Shown here: piece by piece, positions 1-6,667 of the stretch | Layout of the letters: each line of letters opens with the position of its first letter | Numbering within the stretch: position 1 is the first letter of the stretch | Assembly: GCA_030637245.1 (NCBI GenBank) | Contig: DAOVVI010000081.1 | Location: 1-6,915, forward strand | Direction of reading: 5' to 3' | Source of the DNA: Cyclobacteriaceae bacterium | GTDB lineage: Bacteria > Bacteroidota > Bacteroidia > Cytophagales > Cyclobacteriaceae | Length of the DNA: 6,915 nt | Program-made: the position numbers and the translations under genes | Notes under the pieces: model-generated | Database searches by the model: none | The model's input: only the letters and a program-made list of their open reading frames with translations | Told to the model about the DNA's origin: nothing

Positions 1-2
1 AG

Positions 3-1046
3 AAAATATTTTTTGTATTGCCTTTTGTGCTGATCTCATTGGTGTTTGGGATTTTGGCCGGGCTTTTCAGGATGGGATGGTCAATTCCGATGGGAGAGGC
101 GGCCGGTGAGCATGGCGCATTGATGACTGGAAGTTTTCTGGGGACACTGATTGTCCTAGAGCGAATCGTTGCTTTAAAGAAAAAGTGGATGTATATCATT
201 CCCGTGATTTCTGGGATGAGTCTGATATTTTTCATTTTGGGAGAACAAGCGATTGCCATGAGCCTGCTTACCCTTGGTAGTCTTGGACTTATTTACATTT
301 ACATTGATCTCATAAATCGGTTTGGCGAATATTACTTTTATGTCATGATGGTTGGCGCTATCGGATGGGCTGTAGGTAACATCATCATGATAATTTCACC
401 ATCTTATCCACAAGCTGCTCCATGGTGGATCGTCTTTATTTTATTAACTGTTTTTGGTGAGCGTCTTGAACTGAGCAAGTTTTTACCCCAATCCAAGCGA
501 AAGAGAATTACCATGATCATAGCTATTTCTGTTTTCATGGTTGGGATCATCTTACCCTATCATTCGGTTGGGAAATTTATATCCGGGACGGGCTTAATTC
601 TAATAGCAATCTGGTTATGGAATTATGATATAGCCAGGAAATCCGTAAAGGCAAAAGGGATGCATCGATATACAGGCTCATTGCTTTTGGCAGGGTATTT
701 TTGGTTATTGATTTGTGGATTGTTGATGATTGTTGACTTTGGTAGTATTTATAATTATGACGCGATGTTACATGCATTTTTCCTTGGATTTACCTTTTCC
801 ATGATCTTTGCTCATGCACCAATTATATTTCCCGGAGTTGCCGGCCTAACCATCAGACCGTTTCATGACACCTTATTTATTTGGGCAGTTTTACTTCAGG
901 TGACACTTGCAATGAGGATTATATCCGGATTATTGATGGAAACTCAGTACCGATCTTTATCTGGTATGTTAATCGCAGTAATCATTATTCTTTTTTTCGT
1001 TAACTTAGTTATTGTCATTATAAGTAAACAAAGAAAAGCAGCGTGA
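3..1046 (+). CDS. NnrS-related 12-helix membrane protein, 5' partial
   Basis: The frame is open to the left edge of the window (codons KIFFV precede a TTG at 18), so the true start is probably upstream. Numbering here begins at the codon at position 3. By eye there are about 12 hydrophobic segments (roughly 4-23, 36-58, 63-81, 83-104, 112-132, 138-152, 169-186, 190-207, 224-246, 254-276, 289-310, 319-341). Conserved-looking motifs are EHGALMTGSFLGT with H37 in helix 2 followed by LER, APWW then GERLELSKFLP around E153, and HAFFLGF then FAHAPIIFP with H257 and H271 in helix 10. The helix-10 pattern resembles NnrS, a heme- and copper-containing membrane protein linked to nitric oxide resistance. 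The EHG...LER and GERLEL motifs recall a widespread uncharacterised family. A heme or metal role is inferred from the histidines. The last codons overlap the next gene by four bases, suggesting translational coupling. Confidence 0.85.
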   Translation, partial: KIFFVLPFVLISLVFGILAGLFRMGWSIPMGEAAGEHGALMTGSFLGTLIVLERIVALKKKWMYIIPVISGMSLIFFILGEQAIAMSLLTLGSLGLIYIYIDLINRFGEYYFYVMMVGAIGWAVGNIIMIISPSYPQAAPWWIVFILLTVFGERLELSKFLPQSKRKRITMIIAISVFMVGIILPYHSVGKFISGTGLILIAIWLWNYDIARKSVKAKGMHRYTGSLLLAGYFWLLICGLLMIVDFGSIYNYDAMLHAFFLGFTFSMIFAHAPIIFPGVAGLTIRPFHDTLFIWAVLLQVTLAMRIISGLLMETQYRSLSGMLIAVIIILFFVNLVIVIISKQRKAA

Positions 1047-2296
1047 TTTCAAAAGGTAGGGTAATACGAACAGGACTATTTTTAGCACTTGCAAATTTTG
1101 TAATTATCGCTGCTATTGGCGTCTTGCTTAGGTTTAATGATGTATTTCCAATATCGACTTTGCCAGCACGAAATTGGATACATGCACATTCTCATACAGG
1201 CTTTTTAGGCTGGGTGTTTATGGCTTTGGCAACTCTGGCTTTTGGAATGCTTTTACCCAAAAATGGCCGGATTAACAGGAGAAGCTATAGATTGATCATA
1301 TATCTTCAAATAGCCGTCATGGGAATGTTAGTAACTTTTCCATTTATGGGATATGCTGCTCCGTCCATCATTTTCTCCACCTTTCAAATGATCCTGTCAT
1401 TGATCTTTGCGATTTTATTTTTCAAAAATGCAGACAAGAACGATCTGGCTTCAAAATTCATGAGGGCAGGACTGGTTTTTATGCTGATATCCGGTCTGGG
1501 TCCTTTAACACTGGGCCCTGTTGTGGTGATGGATATGAAGGGCACAACCTTGTATGACATGGCCATCTATTTTTATCTCCATTTTCAATATAATGGCTGG
1601 TTCACCATGGCTGTATTTGCGCTGTTGTTTAAAATGCTGGACGGTTTTGGAATTGAATATAGTAAGGCTAAAGGAGAATTGATTTACAAACTTTTGATTT
1701 TCGCCACGATGCTAACTTTTGCTCTTTCAACTTTGAGCTTTGGACCAAACCGACTCGTATATTTCATTGGATTCATAGGTGCAGTACTTCAATTATGGGC
1801 GGGATTCATATTATTAAGAATACTATTTGTGAAAACTAAGTTGAGTATTGTTTTATTCAATGGTTGGGTGAAATGGTTTTTTGGAATTGCATTAGCATCT
1901 TGGTTATTGAAGATCATGATGCAGTTTTTATCACCGTTACCTTTTATTTCAGAATTTGCATATTTCAACAGGGAAGCCATAATGACCTATTTGCATCTTT
2001 CATTTTTAGGCTTTACCAGTTGTTTTTTGATTGGCCTGCTTATTGTAAAAAACTACCTTTCAACTTCTGGTACAATTTCAAAGGTTGGCTTTGGTTTAAT
2101 ATTGGTTGGAGTGATACTTATGGAATTGACCGTTGGCTTGAGGGCACTCCCACAATTTTTAAATTTGAGCATGTTCAAATTACTTAATGCAGCTCTTTTT
2201 GGAGAATCACTTATGCTGTTTTTTGGTATAGCCATTTTGCTTTTCTTAGCCTTCATATTTCCCAACAGGGCAATAAAACAAAAACGATTCTCATAA
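1043..2296 (+). CDS. 12-helix membrane protein with heme-copper-oxidase-like histidine placement, function unknown
   Basis: This is a 417-residue, very hydrophobic protein with about 12 membrane segments by eye (8-30, 47-71, 83-105, 107-127, 140-162, 172-198, 214-234, 238-262, 273-296, 312-336, 347-369, 383-406). Its striking feature is WIHAHSHTGFLGW, with H47, H49 and H51 entering helix 2. H180 lies in helix 6 (YLHFQYNGWF) and H318 in helix 10 (YLHLSFLGF). Subunit I of heme-copper oxidases also has 12 helices, with low-spin heme ligands in helices 2 and 10 and a copper ligand in helix 6. The two helix-7 copper histidines of true oxidases are absent here, so catalytic oxygen or NO reduction is doubtful. 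The GTG start lies in a GTGA overlap with the upstream stop; no Shine-Dalgarno is visible, so coupling to the upstream gene is likely. I recognise no characterised member, so the heme-binding reading is inference. Confidence 0.9.
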   Translation: MISKGRVIRTGLFLALANFVIIAAIGVLLRFNDVFPISTLPARNWIHAHSHTGFLGWVFMALATLAFGMLLPKNGRINRRSYRLIIYLQIAVMGMLVTFPFMGYAAPSIIFSTFQMILSLIFAILFFKNADKNDLASKFMRAGLVFMLISGLGPLTLGPVVVMDMKGTTLYDMAIYFYLHFQYNGWFTMAVFALLFKMLDGFGIEYSKAKGELIYKLLIFATMLTFALSTLSFGPNRLVYFIGFIGAVLQLWAGFILLRILFVKTKLSIVLFNGWVKWFFGIALASWLLKIMMQFLSPLPFISEFAYFNREAIMTYLHLSFLGFTSCFLIGLLIVKNYLSTSGTISKVGFGLILVGVILMELTVGLRALPQFLNLSMFKLLNAALFGESLMLFFGIAILLFLAFIFPNRAIKQKRFS

Positions 2297-2345
2297 CGCA
2301 AGAATGAATTAATCCTTATTTTTGCTCAAAATTCAAACTTTACAT

Positions 2346-3335
2346 ATGAGCAAAGTTAAAAAGCTCAGAAAATCCATAAAATATTCATTGATCCTTGGCT
2401 TCATAAGGTTAATTCTTTTGATCGTAAAAATCCTGCCCTGGGATTGGACAAGTTATTTTTGTGAGCAATTAGGTATTACAGCTTTTTATCTCATCAAAAA
2501 AGAACGTCTTAAAACTATTCGTAATCTTACCATAGCGTATGATAAAGAAAAGAGTGAAGCTGAAATTTATCATATGGCTAAGGAGGTATATAAAAACCTT
2601 GGAAGATCCGCTGCAGAATTGGCAATAAAGCTGGACGTTGATGATAAAGAAACATTTTTTAAAAATGTAGAAGTAGAAGGGAAGGAGCATGCGGACAAGG
2701 CTTTTGCCAGAGGGAAGGGCATAATTAATATTGTCCCACATCTAGGGTGTTGGGAAGCTGCATCAAAGGCTTATACCCTTTTGGGATTTAGCGCCGGTGC
2801 GGTGGCAAAACCTTTGAAAAATGAAAGATTAAACAATTGGGTCATGAAAAAGAGGGTGTTTAGCGATTTTAAAATCCTGCCAAGAGGAAGCACCTATAAA
2901 GCTATTTTGCAGTTTTTGAAACAAAACAATAGCCTGGGAATGCTCATTGATCAAGATACTAGTGTGAAAGGAGTATTTGTAGATTTTTATGGGAAACCGG
3001 CATACACACCTATTGGGGCAGCCATGTTGGCATTGGATGCAGATGCTACTTCTTTTGTTGCATCATACGTGAGAACAAAGGGCAATAACTACAAGTTTAT
3101 ATTTGGTGAGCCAATGGAGGTGATCCGCACAGGTGACCGAAAAGAGGAACTACAAATTAACACCGAGCGTTTTCATCGTGCGGCGGAGGAGCACATCAAG
3201 AAATACCCAACCCAATGGGTTTGGATGCATGAACGATGGAAGACCACCCCGGAAATGATTGAGCAAAGAGAAAGAGAAAAGCAGGAATTGAGAAGAAAGA
3301 GGAGGGAGGAGAAGATGAAGAAAGGGACGAATTAA
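2346..3335 (+). CDS. LpxL/HtrB-family lipid A biosynthesis acyltransferase
   Basis: The protein has 329 residues from the ATG at 2346. An in-frame TTG at 2322 would add eight residues, but the ATG is the more ordinary start and neither has a Shine-Dalgarno. It begins with a basic stretch and one hydrophobic anchor (about 14-30), as in inner-membrane Kdo2-lipid A late acyltransferases, which move an acyl chain from acyl-ACP to the lipid A precursor. Family signatures are the HX4E catalytic motif HLGCWE (H132, E137), the LIDQDTSVKGVFVDFYG segment with D202 and D204, and the C-terminal QWVWMHERWKT. The family usually has about 290-310 residues. The extra length is mostly a charged tail of alternating Glu, Arg and Lys after about residue 303, probably helical and cytosolic. 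It lies 49 bases after the preceding gene on the same strand. The chain transferred and the position acylated cannot be told. Confidence 0.93.
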   Translation: MSKVKKLRKSIKYSLILGFIRLILLIVKILPWDWTSYFCEQLGITAFYLIKKERLKTIRNLTIAYDKEKSEAEIYHMAKEVYKNLGRSAAELAIKLDVDDKETFFKNVEVEGKEHADKAFARGKGIINIVPHLGCWEAASKAYTLLGFSAGAVAKPLKNERLNNWVMKKRVFSDFKILPRGSTYKAILQFLKQNNSLGMLIDQDTSVKGVFVDFYGKPAYTPIGAAMLALDADATSFVASYVRTKGNNYKFIFGEPMEVIRTGDRKEELQINTERFHRAAEEHIKKYPTQWVWMHERWKTTPEMIEQREREKQELRRKRREEKMKKGTN

Positions 3336-3355
3336 TCCATTCCCCTAACTCCCGC

Positions 3356-3403
3356 ATTGGTGTGAGCCTGCCTTTGTCGGCAGACAGGCTTGTAGCTCGT
3401 ACC
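3356..3403 (-). repeat. REP-like palindrome, copy 1 (with inner hairpin insert)
   Basis: This copy holds GCTTGTAGCTCGTA at 3388-3401, the exact reverse complement of 3525-3538. The outer flank ATTGGTGTGAGC (3356-3367) matches the inverted flank of copy 2 (GTTGGCGCGAGC) with three differences. Between flank and core sit about 22 extra bases that form their own hairpin: CTGCC at 3368-3372 pairs with GGCAG at 3379-3383, or GCCTG at 3366-3370 pairs with CAGGC at 3385-3389. It begins about 20 bases after the acyltransferase stop codon, so it may stabilise the 3' end of the operon mRNA or act as an attenuator. Confidence 0.7.
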
Positions 3404-3520
3404 AATACCATATCAAACATTGTCTAATTTCTAATACTCCCTTTCCTTCACCATAATCAATACTATTTTCATTCGCTGCATAAATTGCTTTGGGAAAGGT
3501 TGATTGTTTGCTAAATAGTG

Positions 3521-3548
3521 GGGATACGAGCTACAAGCTCGCGCCAAC
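3521..3548 (+). repeat. REP-like palindrome, copy 2 (simple form)
   Basis: The core CGAGCT (3527-3532), ACA loop, AGCTCG (3536-3541) is a perfect 6-base-pair hairpin. The 14 bases at 3525-3538 are inverted relative to copy 1, about 120 bases away. A simple unit plus an inverted longer unit is the arrangement of REP pairs mobilised in trans by Y1 (RAYT) transposases. No such transposase lies in the window, so assignment to that class rests on architecture only. Confidence 0.7.
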
Positions 3549-3626
3549 AGAGTCTTTGATTCATTTATGGTGAACGTCAACGTGCATGCACTGTGCCGCC
3601 AGTCACCAATGTTTTAAATTCCAGAC

Positions 3627-3666
3627 GAATGTACTAATTCGGCACCAAAATTACGAATCCAGCACC
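3627..3666. repeat. Two adjacent 20-base direct units, possible decayed IS terminus
   Basis: Positions 3627-3646 and 3647-3666 match at 14 of 20 bases. Read on the - strand both begin GGTGC(C/T)G(A/G)ATT. The 20 bases to the left (3607-3626) may be a third, more decayed unit. Arrays of about 20-base transposase-binding units occur at the ends of IS21-family elements, and the GGTGCCGAATTAGT wording fits my memory of such ends in Bacteroidota. No istA or istB gene is present, so this is a weak assignment. Confidence 0.35.
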
Positions 3667-3792
3667 GTGGGCGGTATTGTGGTATGCAGGATGTTGCCTA
3701 GTTGATTAGCATGATATTCTATAATTAACTTTTAATTGAAATTACTTCATGATAAATAAGTGTCGTTGATTTCAACCTCATTTTTTAAATCA

Positions 3793-5067
3793 TCATTCAA
3801 CCCGTTGTATTTTTCTATGATCCAGATCAGGACCCAGCCCAGGTTCTGTAGGTGTTTGTAATATCTCAGATTCAGGCCTTAGTACTCTAGTGCGGAAACT
3901 CATTTTTCTCTCCGTTTGACCATCATTGTATTCAACCATCGGACATAATGATTCTGGTTGCGAGGCTACGCATTGAACATTTGTCATAAAATTATCGCAA
4001 TGAGGAACAACTTTTACTCTCGGGTATTTTTTTACCAAATCACATGCCCTCAACCACTCTGAAACACCACCACACCAGTCCGGATCCAATTGTACCCAAT
4101 CAATACATTTACGATCAAGCATAGGTTTTATTTGCCAACGTGTGAAATGATGTTCCCCAGCAGCGATTGTAATACCTGTCTCACCCTTAATTCGCGCATA
4201 TCCTTCAATATCTTCCGGGGCAGTTGGTTCTTCTAGCCAAAAGGGATCATATGCCATCATGTCCTTGGCAAGTTGTACCACCCAATCAGGTCCAATTTCA
4301 AATCGCATACTGTGGTTATCGAACTTGAGTGTGGCATCCGGCCCCAATTCTTCCCTGAGAACCCTGACCAATTCAAGATTTTTAAACATTCCTTCCTTAC
4401 CATCTTTTGGCCCATATACAAAATACCACTTCTGGTGCTTCTGTCCCTTATCATATCGTTCACGTGCTATACGCCGGGCTACTTCTAAATCCTTTCCTTC
4501 TCCCACACGCGAATAAACCTGCAATTGCTCCCGGTTGACATTACCGATTAAATTATAGACTGGTTTGCCAAGTATCTTGCCACGCAGATCCCACAAAGCG
4601 TTATCAACGGCACTCAAGCACATGATAATCTTACCTGTAGAAGAGTGCCTCCCACCACGTGTAGTCCCCCAAATATTTTTCCCGCTTAAAGGATCAATCC
4701 CTTTTTCATAAACATCTAAAGGGTTGTTTGGATAAAGCTTTTCCCAAATAGTTGAAAATTCCAAATCGCGGTCAAGTGGATTCTTATTTATTAAAATTTC
4801 TGAAAGTTTTGGCAAAAGGCTTTTCATACGTTCTGGAATTCCCCAAAGCAAAGTCCCGAATACCCCGACCTTTCCACCGATACTTTCAATCTCCAGATGC
4901 GCAGCAGTCTTTCTGGGTCCCTTATAGTTAACTACCTCGATCCGTTTAATTTTCTCGGAATTTGTTTGATTGGTAACGAGATTACACCCGTTTAAATAAA
5001 GTGCTGAAACGGGAATAAAAGAAGCTGAATACTTTATAAAATTCCGTCTGTTTAGATTTGATTTCAT
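3793..5067 (-). CDS. Tat-exported enolase-superfamily enzyme, rhamnonate dehydratase-like
   Basis: This 424-residue protein is a mandelate racemase/muconate lactonizing family member. Residues 7-28 form a twin-arginine signal (RRNFIK), hydrophobic stretch and lipobox-like YLNGC, so it is probably exported folded and anchored through C28. After an N-terminal capping region (about 40-165), the barrel carries the expected Mg2+ ligands: D250 (KFDNHS), E279/E280 (WLEEP) and E305 (AAGEH). H306 and H356 (VVPHCDN) are catalytic candidates. The KWYF...GPKDG...GMFKN segment and GEHHFTRW resemble L-rhamnonate dehydratase-type enzymes, which remove water from sugar acids to give 2-keto-3-deoxy acids. The lysine pair of true mandelate racemases is not seen. 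The C-terminal PGLG motif is typical and length is normal for the family plus a leader, so it looks intact. The substrate is unknown. It stands alone, with no transporter, kinase or aldolase gene nearby. Confidence 0.9.
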   Translation of the reverse strand: MKSNLNRRNFIKYSASFIPVSALYLNGCNLVTNQTNSEKIKRIEVVNYKGPRKTAAHLEIESIGGKVGVFGTLLWGIPERMKSLLPKLSEILINKNPLDRDLEFSTIWEKLYPNNPLDVYEKGIDPLSGKNIWGTTRGGRHSSTGKIIMCLSAVDNALWDLRGKILGKPVYNLIGNVNREQLQVYSRVGEGKDLEVARRIARERYDKGQKHQKWYFVYGPKDGKEGMFKNLELVRVLREELGPDATLKFDNHSMRFEIGPDWVVQLAKDMMAYDPFWLEEPTAPEDIEGYARIKGETGITIAAGEHHFTRWQIKPMLDRKCIDWVQLDPDWCGGVSEWLRACDLVKKYPRVKVVPHCDNFMTNVQCVASQPESLCPMVEYNDGQTERKMSFRTRVLRPESEILQTPTEPGLGPDLDHRKIQRVE

Positions 5068-5083
5068 CTTAATCGTGTTAAAT

Positions 5084-5093
5084 TAAACGTTTA
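5084..5093. promoter_or_regulatory. Operator-like palindrome TAAACGTTTA upstream of the dehydratase gene
   Basis: This perfect 10-base palindrome ends 16 bases before the start codon of the - strand enzyme gene. A central CG inside AAACGTTT is typical of operators of LacI-family regulators, which often control sugar-acid catabolism. The symmetry is imperfect beyond the core, and no regulator gene is in the window. In AT-rich DNA a palindrome of this length can occur by chance. Confidence 0.35.
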
Positions 5094-5100
5094 TTATTCA

Positions 5101-5242
5101 ATTAGGCACAACGGTTTAGTGCATGTTGCGGAGCGGATTTCAGCGAGCGTTCCTGTCCGCGAGGACATGAACTGCGAAACGGGAATCCGCAGTTGGCACA
5201 CCACCAAATCCCGCTATGCAATATGGCACAGTGTATGGGCAG
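5101..5242. repeat. Structured GC-richer block, long imperfect palindrome of unknown class
   Basis: In an otherwise AT-rich gap this block folds on itself at several levels. TGTCC (5154-5158) and GGACA (5163-5167) close a GCGA tetraloop, extended by GTTC/GAAC across one mismatch. GCGGATTTC (5133-5141) pairs with GGAATCCGC (5182-5190) using one G-T pair. Outer GCGG (5128-5131) and TGCA (5120-5123) can pair with CCGC (5211-5214) and TGCA (5217-5220). A competing hairpin joins AACTGCG (5170-5176) with CGCAGTT (5188-5194). GGCACA occurs at 5105, 5195 and 5225. It could be an interspersed repeat, a non-autonomous mobile element, a structured RNA or an attC-like site. No coding potential is seen. 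Confidence 0.5.
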
Positions 5243-5325
5243 TAATTTTTTCTAATTATTTGTATCCATTCTACCAGAGGTGAATAATTTAATAATTTTT
5301 GATTTTATAAACCCCTCCCAATTGG

Positions 5326-5342
5326 GCTATTCTGTTCACACA
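5326..5342 (+). repeat. IS terminal inverted repeat, left
   Basis: GCTATTCTGTTCACACA is an exact inverted match to 6822-6838. The TGA stop of the transposase, read on the - strand at 5338-5336, falls within it. Confidence 0.9.
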
Positions 5343-6667
5343 TCTTTTTTTAACATTTTGTAGAGCACAAACATTTTATTGAATGTATCCAACCCCCTAA
5401 ACATTGTTATGGGTCCGGGAATTGCCTGAGACCTATATCCTTTCCATCCTCCCATTCTGGCAATAACCCATGATGCCCAAGCTATGGTAGCTTGCTGATA
5501 TGGATTTTTTTGTTTCTCTGTGTTACCTTCATACTTTTTGACCAATATGGATAACAACACTATCTGAGGCTGTGTAAATGCGATTTCTGCTTTAATATTA
5601 TGGGGGTTGTCTCTGGCCTGAGTAAGTTGTAGAATCTGCATAGATACCTGTAAAGCTAAAGCCCCTAAATTCATTAAGCCCTTTCCTGTTTCCATTTGGC
5701 TTGATTCAAGATTGACTCCTTGACGTTTGGATACTCTAAAAAGTTGCTCTATCTGCCAGCGTAACGTGTACTTTCTCACTACTTCACGGGCTTGTTCAAA
5801 ATCGGTAACCTCTAAGGTAGTAAGGAGTATCCAATGTACTGGAGGCTCTCCCGGTTTAACCGTTTCAGTACTTTCTGTAACTTCAATGGCAGTCAGTTCT
5901 ATAAAAGGACTGGCTGTCTGATTATTCAGGTTGGAGGGACGTTTTATCTTAACCTTCGCTGTTTTTATGCCTAATTTAGCCTTATGTTTCCTTCTACCTG
6001 CTTTCTTGTTTTCTCTGACAAAAACGGTATAATGGCCTATTTCGGGCTGTTCGATTAAATGTTCATACAAATCATTCTCCTGATCAAACAACTTTCTATT
6101 ACTCCTGCTTCGGATAATCAGGTCAGTTCGTTCGTCAGGTATCCTGTCAAACAACGCAAATATATCTGCTTCCCTATCGGCCAATATGGTTATATGTCTG
6201 GCTTTGTGTAAATTTCTTTTGGTGGCCTCAGCACTGGATATCCAACGATATGATTCCTTCTGCTCTATCGGCAAGCCCATATAACCTCTTGAATATTTAT
6301 CACCTTTATCCGGAGACCTGTTCCATAGCTTAATAGAACCAAAACCAATACAAAATTCTTGCTCAACATCTATAGCCAACATCGGATGGGCAAAAAAGCC
6401 AATGTCTGTATTGTTGCCCACCGGACCTAACTCACCAGGCTTTAATCTGCCAGAATGCTTCTGATAATTGTACTCAGTAGTATCCTGAAGGCATAAAATA
6501 TCCCGCCCTGATACATATTCGCCACATTTTGAGGTTAACGATGAAATGATAGTCTCATGGTCCACAGAATCATTATTTAAAAAACGATGGAAAGCTATTA
6601 AGTCTTTGCGGCCTTCTGCTAACCGGTTCAATATTACTGTTTGCTTGTCGAGCATGCGCTCTATCAA
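5336..6667 (-). CDS. IS4-family DDE transposase, catalytic and C-terminal part
   Basis: This 443-codon frame contains all catalytic residues of an IS4/Tn5-like cut-and-paste transposase. The first Asp is D62 in LQDTTE, the second is D164 in ILADREADIF, and the Glu is E307 in the signature Y(2)R(3)E(6)K, with Y300, R303, E307 and K314 in YTLRWQIEQLFRVSK. W279 in VHWILLTT occupies the place of the conserved Trp before the C-terminal strand, and GGWKGYRSQAIPGP followed by FRGL is the usual tail. The N-terminus is incomplete: KDLIAFHRFLNN matches the end of the N-terminal DNA-binding region, while the start is encoded in another frame just upstream. Joined with that piece the protein would be about 473 residues with DDE at about 92, 194 and 337, close to Tn5 transposase (476; 97, 188, 326). 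The TTG at 6667 is only the first possible start in this frame, not a likely natural one. Confidence 0.9.
   Translation of the reverse strand: MIERMLDKQTVILNRLAEGRKDLIAFHRFLNNDSVDHETIISSLTSKCGEYVSGRDILCLQDTTEYNYQKHSGRLKPGELGPVGNNTDIGFFAHPMLAIDVEQEFCIGFGSIKLWNRSPDKGDKYSRGYMGLPIEQKESYRWISSAEATKRNLHKARHITILADREADIFALFDRIPDERTDLIIRSRSNRKLFDQENDLYEHLIEQPEIGHYTVFVRENKKAGRRKHKAKLGIKTAKVKIKRPSNLNNQTASPFIELTAIEVTESTETVKPGEPPVHWILLTTLEVTDFEQAREVVRKYTLRWQIEQLFRVSKRQGVNLESSQMETGKGLMNLGALALQVSMQILQLTQARDNPHNIKAEIAFTQPQIVLLSILVKKYEGNTEKQKNPYQQATIAWASWVIARMGGWKGYRSQAIPGPITMFRGLDTFNKMFVLYKMLKKDV

Larger units (their letters stand above)
3336..3792. other. Convergent intergenic region carrying repeat remnants
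   Basis: These 457 bases separate two genes that converge. I find no credible coding region. They contain two inverted REP-like palindromes, a 10-base perfect palindrome GTGCATGCAC at 3582-3591, and two adjacent degenerate 20-base units at 3627-3666. The last 100 bases before the dehydratase stop are AT-rich, with a weak GTTGATTTCAAC hairpin at 3765-3776 and a T run at 3781-3786. I do not see a convincing terminator apart from the REP-like hairpins. Confidence 0.7.

Noticed and set aside
1864..2187. Overlapping 107-codon + strand frame inside the second membrane gene
   Set aside because: It lies wholly within the well-supported hydrophobic gene in another frame, has no family motif and is rich in residues expected from a frame-shifted membrane protein.
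2322..2345. TTG start eight codons upstream for the acyltransferase
   Set aside because: No ribosome-binding site supports it, and the ATG at 2346 gives the normal N-terminal basic region plus anchor.
3765..3786. Rho-independent terminator (GTTGATTTCAAC then a T run)
   Set aside because: The stem is four or five A/T-containing pairs and the T run begins five bases away. It is too weak to call, and it is about 430 bases from the nearest + strand gene.
4259..4516. Antisense open frames across the dehydratase gene
   Set aside because: They overlap the Mg2+-ligand part of an intact enzyme gene, show no recognisable domain and have no independent start signal.
5120..5220. Integron attC recombination site
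   Set aside because: Overall foldability and size are suitable, but neither end fits the RYYYAAC and GTTRRRY core sites (the nearest, GTTGTGC, fails), and there is no integrase or cassette array. Kept only as one option for the structured block.
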